The notes under the pieces were generated by a model, which was given only the letters and a program-made list of their open reading frames with translations, was not told the origin of the DNA and ran no database searches. The position numbers and the translations under genes are program-made. Below, one piece after another: positions 58,001-64,000 of a stretch of DNA of 64,000 nucleotides (positions are counted from its first letter, which is position 1; each line of letters opens with the position of its first letter). This stretch comes from Rattus norvegicus (Eukaryota > Chordata > Mammalia > Rodentia > Muridae). The stretch covers positions 349,001-413,000 of the forward strand of contig NW_026947368.1 in the NCBI RefSeq assembly GCF_036323735.1. Reading direction: 5' to 3'.

Positions 58001-58146
58001 AATTGAATAAAAGTCAATTTTTTTGTAAATACAAGTCACAAAAAGTACTGTCCTCCTCCATGATGCACATAAACTCTCAGGTGCACTGGCCTTCACATGC
58101 CTGGATGACAGCTGTCAGCATGGGATTTACTGCCATCCTTTTCATA

Positions 58147-58467
58147 ACAGCAGAGCTCAAATCTGCTTCAGCCACGTCATCAGCTCCCAATTCTGATGGA
58201 GGGAGACTAGTTCACTGAGTATGCCTATGAAATCTTTGATTAGCTTAAAGACCTAGGAACTATTTTCACTCCAGTGAGCTGTTATAAGTAATCTTGAATT
58301 GAGTTGGTATTGTTAGTGGCTGTGATGTCTACAAATCCCAGAAGACCATGTTTCAAAGGGAGTTGATTGAGAATTTCTTGGGTATTTTTGCAATACTGGT
58401 AGGTGGGCTCGATGAATAGGAACATCTTCCCAGACTGGGTCTTGCAGTTCCCATACTCCTGAGCCAT
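58147..58467 (-). pseudogene. Glrx: processed glutaredoxin-1 pseudogene
   Basis: On the minus strand, from ATG at 58,465-58,467, the product reads MAQEYGNCKTQSGKMFLFIE, then PTYQYCKNTQEILNQLPLKH and GLLGFVDITATNNTNSIQDY, matching mammalian glutaredoxin-1 (about 106 residues) along its length. The CPYC active site is YQYC, so the nucleophilic first cysteine is lost. A stop follows IQDYL where the parent has Gln, and after it LTGVKIVPR, ELVSLHQ and ELMTWLKQI continue the family sequence with small indels and another stop. No introns interrupt it, and the presumed 5' UTR precedes the ATG. This indicates an old L1-mediated retrocopy. Glutaredoxin-1 is a cytosolic glutathione-dependent thiol-disulfide oxidoreductase; this copy cannot make it. 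Confidence 0.95.
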
Positions 58468-58524
58468 GTTGTGAGGCTGCAGTTTCCCTGAAAGGAACGT
58501 TCTATTGAAAAATGGTAATCTCAA

Positions 58525-60240
58525 TGTATTCTGAACAATGCATTATAATTGAAGACCATAGAAAACATGGAAGAAAGAAACTTTTACTTTTTCTAGCTTA
58601 CACTCACATTCCTACCAAACCCTCACATACCATAGAACCTGCTTACTGAGGATTTAATCATATAATAATGAACAGATGAGACATCCAGGCTTGTGGACTT
58701 ATCAACTACTGGATTCTTGGACTTTACAAATATCCATCCATTGTTAAATTATGTGGACCACAGACTGTGATCATTGTGATAAATCCCTTTTCTCTGTACA
58801 AAGAGATTCATCCTCTACTCTCTGTTAGGGAACAGCGGCTTCTACACCTGGAATCTAGAGAAGACCTTTTACAGCAGTTTGTGTCTAGTAAGTGTTTCAG
58901 CTCAGTTACAAATTACCAATGGCCACATTCCCTTAGCATGATTTTCATATGATGCTTTGATACAGTGCTTCTTATTTCCTAGAGTTCTTGGCAACAGAAT
59001 TCAAATAGCAAAAGTAACCTATCAATGAAATCCACAGTAATGTATTTGCATGAGTGCATTGGAAAGAATTATTATAGGATAAACAAGAATTGGAAAACTA
59101 GATTCCCTTCCTTCTGTAGATCAAGACCAGGAAACCACAACTACAAAAAATCTGAGACAAGTTGTCTGAAATTTGTTCTTTTCTTCAATCATGGGGCTCA
59201 TGGGGAAGGAACTCAGGTCTCAAGAGTTGGCACAAATTTCCTTAATTTCTGAGCCAGGTCAACTGCAGAATACCTCATTCATGAACCTGAAGAAACTCAG
59301 TATCCATACTGCTATAATGTGTATATATCTATGTATCATTCATAGGATGGACACGTTTGGCTGTTGCTTTGAAAGCAACAGTCTGGAAAGACACAGAATT
59401 TATTCTTTCACACATTAATTCTCAGGCTGATGGTTGGTCTCAAAAGTTCATTCCATGAGTTATTTTACAAAAATCATTCACTGATCTGAAAGAAACACTT
59501 TTTAAATGTTGGGATGTCTTCTAAAACAATATCAACAATCCTTCTCCATACCCAGTTTTGAACTGAATCATTCTCCAAAGATCTGTTGACTGTGCTGAAG
59601 GATGCATCCCCCCAGACTAGATTGAATCCTGCTCTTAGCACTGCATTTATGATACATAAGCATGATTTCCTTACCACTTTCAACCCCAGGAGATTTTTTT
59701 CAATTCTTAATTTAATCTGATGAGTCTAATCTACATCATAACACAGGATGAGATTGACAGTTCTGCTCCAACCCTTGCAATAAGCGATGCTAAGGTATGA
59801 TTGTGCATCTACTAATGCCCTCATGGATGACTGGCAGTTTAGACAATAAGCATTCCTATTCCTTATATGTATTTCTTTTTTTTTCCTAGAAGGAAGGGAA
59901 ATGGAAAGGAGGAGAGAGGAGAGGAAGGGAGAGGAGAGGTGGGGGGGAGAAAGGGGAGGGGAGAGGATGGGAGTGTAGGGGCCATTTATGTATTTCTGTA
60001 GTTCTCACAAACCTTCTTTCTTTGAATGAGTTTGTTCAAGTTCAACTAATGCAGTACAAAAGGAAGGACAAAAGTCATGGGCAGGTTCTGGAGAGATAGC
60101 TCATCCATTTTTTCAAATTTCCTTAACATAGGACCAAAAGGATAACCCAGTTCCAAGTGGAATTCACTAACCTTGACTGGATTCTGGGGTAATTGCATGT
60201 ATGTGGTGCATAGCACTTACATCAAATGAAAAATTATGTA
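58525..60240. other. unassigned stretch
   Basis: No supportable gene. It contains a GGAGA-rich purine stretch (59,885-59,982) listed separately. Short open frames overlap on both strands and lack domains. Confidence 0.5.
59885..59982. repeat. G/A-rich purine tract
   Basis: Degenerate GGAGA/GGGAGAGG repeats about 95 bp long on the plus strand. Purine purity is high, so structured or triplex DNA is possible. Confidence 0.9.
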
Positions 60241-60249
60241 TAAAAGAAA

Positions 60250-60952
60250 TAATAGCGCTCTCTGCTCCCAAACCTCATGGGAGAGAGACCTCACCGCCTG
60301 GTCAGGTGAGCCCTCCTGAGGCTGCAGATTGGAAGAGACCACCAAAACTGCCCACCCCTGGCCACATCCCTGGCCCAAGGGGAAACTGTATACTGACTCT
60401 GGATTCCCGTGGGTTAGGGCCCAGGAGCGACAGGACCCCTGTGCCTGAAGGGAGAGACCGGATAAACAGTTCTCTGCACGCAAATCCCATGGGAGGGAGA
60501 GCTAGACCTACAGAGAGGCAGACACACCTGGGAAACCAGAAGAGACTGCATTCTGCACACATCTTGACACCAGAGGAAAACACCAAGTGCCATCTGGAAC
60601 CTTGGTGCACGGAGGCTCCCAGAAAAGGCGGCGCAGATCTTCCTGGTTGCTGCCGCTGCAGAGAGTTCGTAGGCAGCACTCCACGAGCAAACTTGAGCCT
60701 CGGAACCACAGGTAAGACCAACTTTTCTTCTGCAAGTGACGTGCCTGGTGAACACCAGACACAGACCCACAGGATCAGCTGAAGGACTATAGATAGGAAT
60801 AACTACACGCCCGAAAGCAGAACACTCTGTCCCCATAACTGGCTGAAAGAGAACAGGAAAACAGGTCTACAGCACTCCTGACACATGGGCTTATAGGACA
60901 GTCTAGCCACTGTCAGAAATTAGCAGAACAAAGTAACACTAGAGATAATCTG
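60250..60952 (+). promoter_or_regulatory. L1 5' UTR / internal promoter region
   Basis: GC-rich 0.7 kb leader (CACCGCCTGGTCAGGTGAGC, GGGTTAGGGCCCAGGAGCGA, TTGCTGCCGCTGCAGAGAG) preceding ORF1. Shares blocks with the 5' UTRs at 31,268-32,130 and 46,256-47,290 on the other strand. It appears to hold a single monomer. CpG sites remain (about ten), in line with a younger age. Confidence 0.85.
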
Positions 60953-62022
60953 ATGGCGAGAGGCAAGCACAGGAACTCAGGCAACAGAAACAAAGACTAC
61001 ATGGCATCATCGGAGCCAAATTCTCACACCAAAGCAAACATGGAATATCCAAACACACCAGAAAAGCAAGATCTAGTTTCAAAATCATATTTCATCATTA
61101 TGACGGAGGACTTCAAGAAAGACGTGAAGAACTCCCTTAGAGAACAAGTAGAAGCCTACAGAGAGGTAGCACAAAAATACCTGAAAGAATTGCAGGAAAA
61201 CACAATCAAACAGTTGAAGGAATTAAAAATGGAAATAGAAGCAATTAAGAAAGAACACATGGAACATAGACATAGAAACAACCCTGGACATAGAAAACCA
61301 AAAGAAGAGACAAGGAGCTGTAGATACGCGCTTCATCAACAGAATACAAGAGATGGAAGAGAGAATCTCAGGAGCAGAAGATTCCATAGAAATCATTGAC
61401 TCAACTCAAAAAAGATAATGTAAAGCAGAAAAAGCTACTGGTCCAAAACATACAGGAAATCCAGGACTCAATGAGAGGATCAAACCTAAGGTTAATAGGT
61501 ATAGAAGAGAGTAAAGACTCCCAGATCAAAAGACCAGTAAATATCTTCAACAAAATCATAGAAGAAAACTTCCCTAACCTAAAAAAAGATATTGCCATAG
61601 GCATACAAGAATCCTACAGAACTCCAAATAGATTGGACCAGAAAAGAAACACCTCCCGTCACATAATACTCAAAAAACCAAACGCACAAAATAAAGAAAT
61701 AATATTAAAAGCAGTAAGGGAAAAAAGTCAAGTAACATATAAAGGCAGACCTATCAAAATCACACCAGACTTCTCGCCAGAAACTATGAAGGCCAGAAGA
61801 TCCTGGACTGATGTCATACAGACCCTAAGAGAACACAAATGCCAGCCCAGGTTACTGTATCCAGCAAAACTCTCAATTAACATAGATGGAGAAACCAAGA
61901 TATTCCATGACAAAACCAAATTTGCACAATATCTTTCTACAAATCCAGCACTACAAAGGATAATAAATGGTAAAGCCTAACATAAAGAGGCAAGCTATAC
62001 CTTAGAAGAAACAAGAAACTAA
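60953..62022 (+). pseudogene. L1 ORF1 (RNA-binding protein), two frameshifts
   Basis: ATG at 60,953 opens MARGKHRNSGNRNKDYMASS. The N-terminal disordered and coiled-coil part runs to about 61,261. Next to MEH, a local 13-bp insertion (repeating the ACATAGA motif) shifts the frame by +1. An extra base near 61,402 in the A-run of CTCAAAAAAGATAAT shifts it again, after which the rest is open to 61,980. This last part covers the RRM-like and C-terminal domains (IEESKDSQIKRPVNIFNKII, YKGRPIKITPDFSPETMKAR, ARRSWTDVIQTLREHKCQPR). A TAA at 61,978-61,980 probably replaces CAA, with HKEASYTLEETRN and the likely native stop at 62,020-62,022. Intact ORF1p trimerises and coats L1 RNA; this one is inactive. 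Confidence 0.93.
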
Positions 62023-62027
62023 TCGTC

Positions 62028-64000
62028 TTGGCAATAAAACAAAGAGAAGAAAAGCACACAAACATATCCTCACATACAAATATGAATATAACAGGAAGCA
62101 ATAATCACTATTCCTTAATATCTCTCAACATCAGTGACCTCAACTCCCCAATAAAAAGACATAGATTAACAAACTGGATACGCAACGAGGCCCCTGCATT
62201 CTGCTGCCTACAGGAAACACACTTCAGAGAAAAAGACAGACACTACCTCAGAGTGAAAGGCTGGAAAACAACTTTCCAAGCAAATGGTCAGAAGAAGTAA
62301 GCTGGGGTAGCCATTCTAATATCAAATAAAATCAATTTTCAACTAAAAGTCATCAAAATAGATAAGGAAGGACACTTCATATTCATCAAAGGAAAAATCC
62401 ACTAAGATGAACTCTCAATCCTAAATATGTATGCCCCAGATACAAGGGCACCTACATATGTAAACAAAACCTTTCTAAAGCTCAAAATACACATTGCCCC
62501 TCACACAATAATAGTAGGAGACTTAACCACCCCACTCTCATCAATGGACACATCATGGAAAGATAAATTAAATAGAGACGTAGACAAACTAAGAGAATTC
62601 ATGAGCCAAATGGACTTAACAGATATTTATAGAACTTTCTACCCCAAAGCAAAAGGATATACCTTCTTCTCAGCTCCTCATGGTACTTTCTCCAAAATTG
62701 ACCATATAGTTGGTCAAAAAATGGGCCTCAACAGGAACAGAAAAATAGAAATAATCCCATGCCTGCTATCAGACCACCATGGACTAAAATTGGTCTTCAA
62801 TAACAATAAGGGATGAATGCCCACATATACTTGGAAAGTGAACAATGCTCTACTCAATGATAACCTGGTGAAGGAAGAAATAAAGAAAGAAATTAAAGAC
62901 TTTTTAGAATTTAATGAAAATGAAGGTACAACATACCCAAACTTATGGGACACAATGAAAGCTGTGCTAAGAGGAAAACTCATAGCTCTGAGTGCCTGCA
63001 GAAAGAAACAGGAAAGAGCATATGTCAGCAGCTTGACAGCACACCTAAAAGCTCTAGAACAAAAAGAAGCAAATACACCCAGGAGGAGTAGAAGGCAGGA
63101 AATAATCAAACTCAGAGCTGAAATCAACCAAGTAGAAACAAAAAGGACTATAGAAAGAATCAACAGAACCAAAAGCTGGTTCTTTGAGAAAATCAACATA
63201 ATAGATAAACCCTTAGTCAGACTAACGAGAGGACACAGAGAGTGTGTCCAAATTAACAAAATCAGAAATGAAAAGGGAGACATAACTACAGATTCAGAGG
63301 AAATTCAAAAAATCATCAGATCTTACTTTAAAAACCTATATTCAACAAAACTTGAAAATCTTCAGGAAACGGACAATTTCCTAGACAGATACCAGGTATC
63401 GAAGTTAAATCAGGAACAGATAAACCAGTTAAACAACCCAATAACTCCTAAGGAAATAGAAGCAGCCATTAAAGGTCTCCCAACCAAAAAGATTCCAGGT
63501 CCAGACAGGTTTAGTGCAGAATTCTATCAAACCTTCATAGAAGACCTCATACCAATATTATCCAAACTACTCCACAAAATTGAAACAGATGGAGCCCTAC
63601 CGAATTCCTTCTACGAAGCCACAATTACTCTTATACCTAAACCACACAAAGACCCAACAAAGAAAGAGAACTTCAGACCAATTTCCCTTACGAATATTGA
63701 CGCAAAAATACTCAATAAAATTCTGGCAAATTGAATCCAAGAGCACATCAAAACAATCATCCACCATGATCAAGTAGGCTTCATCCCAGGCATGCAGGGA
63801 TGGTTTAATATACGGAAAACCGTCAACGTGATCCATTATATAAACAAACTAAAGGAACAAAACCACATGATCATTTCATTAGATGCTGAAAAAGCATTTG
63901 ACAAAATTCAACACCCCTTCATGATAAAAGTCCTGGAAAGAATAGGAATTCAAGGCCCATACCTAAACATAGTAAAAGCCATATACAGCAAACCAGTTGC
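62028..64000 (+). pseudogene. L1 ORF2 (endonuclease/reverse transcriptase), partial, point stops only
   Basis: A single reading frame (no frameshift) from about 62,028 to the window edge, broken by four in-frame stops: 62,298-62,300 (apparent CAA to TAA), 62,403-62,405 (apparent CAA to TAA), 62,814-62,816 (apparent AGA to TGA) and 63,732-63,734 (apparent CGA to TGA). Endonuclease signatures are present: LISLNISDLNSPIKRHRLTN, FCCLQETHF (catalytic Glu), IVGDLTTPLSSMD, and SDHHGLKL near its end (catalytic Asp/His). The linker reads NALLNDNLVKEEIKKEIKDF and RT entry reads NFRPISLTNIDAKILNKILA. After the last stop, MIISLDAEKAFDKIQHPFMI continues in frame. The RT FADD motif lies beyond the window. 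Confidence 0.95.

Larger units (their letters stand above)
60250..64000 (+). mobile_element. 5' part of a relatively young L1 (plus), cut by window edge
   Basis: Order is 5' UTR, ORF1, 47-bp-scale spacer, ORF2 endonuclease, linker and start of reverse transcriptase; the window ends inside RT. Sequence identity to murine L1 consensus, as far as I can recall it, is high. Damage is limited to a few indels in ORF1 and single-codon stops in ORF2. The left boundary lies near 60,240-60,255. The target duplication cannot be tested because the 3' end is outside the window. Confidence 0.95.

Noticed and set aside
62714..63283. 189-codon minus-strand open frame
   Set aside because: It is the antisense shadow of L1 ORF2; the sense strand carries the recognisable protein.

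Overview
This is non-microbial, repeat-dominated mammalian DNA. The organism is most likely a rat (Rattus). Five copies of the tRNA-Ala/BC1-derived ID SINE carry the rat-typical head (GGTTGGGGATTTAGCTCAG) and the tail half ending in CCCCAGCTCC. LINE-1 copies of murine type occur in several age classes, with B2/B3-type SINEs and long (TG)n, (TTA)n, (GAA/GGA)n and (GATA)n microsatellites. There are no operons, ribosome binding sites or bacterial genes. I see no intact host protein-coding gene; every long open frame belongs to an L1, lies in a microsatellite, or is unsupported.

Layout. 1-7.4 kb: a direct tandem array of a ~2.2 kb unit (three near-complete copies, a partial fourth, and the tail of a preceding one). 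Each unit is an unidentified ~1.7 kb block followed by a truncated L1 3' end, with later ID and L1 insertions in some copies. 7.4-14.3 kb: old L1 3' UTR fragments, a 22-bp minisatellite with CRE-like cores, a long (TG)n and (TTA)n, and one copy of a small segmental duplication whose partner lies near 44 kb. 15.9-16.5 kb: an olfactory receptor pseudogene on the minus strand with TM4-TM6 deleted. 17.9-22.3 kb: a 5'-truncated plus-strand L1 whose tail has become a large purine triplet tract. 22.4-26.4 kb: AT-rich intergenic DNA with old SINE and LINE remnants. 26.4-32.1 kb: a long, decayed minus-strand L1 with 5' UTR, ORF1 and ORF2 but no 3' end.

32.2-34.1 kb: an unusual degenerate array of 30-bp repeats that keeps a strict 10-codon phase although broken by stops. 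34.1-35.8 kb: one copy of a second segmental duplication (partner 55.6-57.05 kb). 38.3-38.6 kb: a second compound purine triplet tract beside an old SINE. 42.2-47.9 kb: L1 fragments, including a minus-strand L1 with two internal deletions, and a short olfactory receptor C-terminal tail in the rearranged duplication. 48.8-53.4 kb: two ID elements, simple repeats and otherwise unassigned AT-rich DNA. 53.4-57.05 kb: old L1 in both orientations. 58.15-58.47 kb: a processed glutaredoxin (Glrx) pseudogene on the minus strand. 60.25 kb to the window edge: the 5' part of a comparatively young plus-strand L1 with a 5' UTR, a twice-frameshifted ORF1, and an ORF2 interrupted only by point stops.

Nothing here acts as a working multi-gene system. 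The coherent story is retrotransposition by L1 (with ID and B2 SINEs and the Glrx copy moved in trans by L1 machinery), plus local segmental duplication near olfactory-receptor-derived DNA. The least explained elements are the 30-bp codon-phased array, the 2.2 kb tandem unit and the CRE-like 22-bp minisatellite. Family assignments rest on reading and recall of consensus sequences; no database search was possible.
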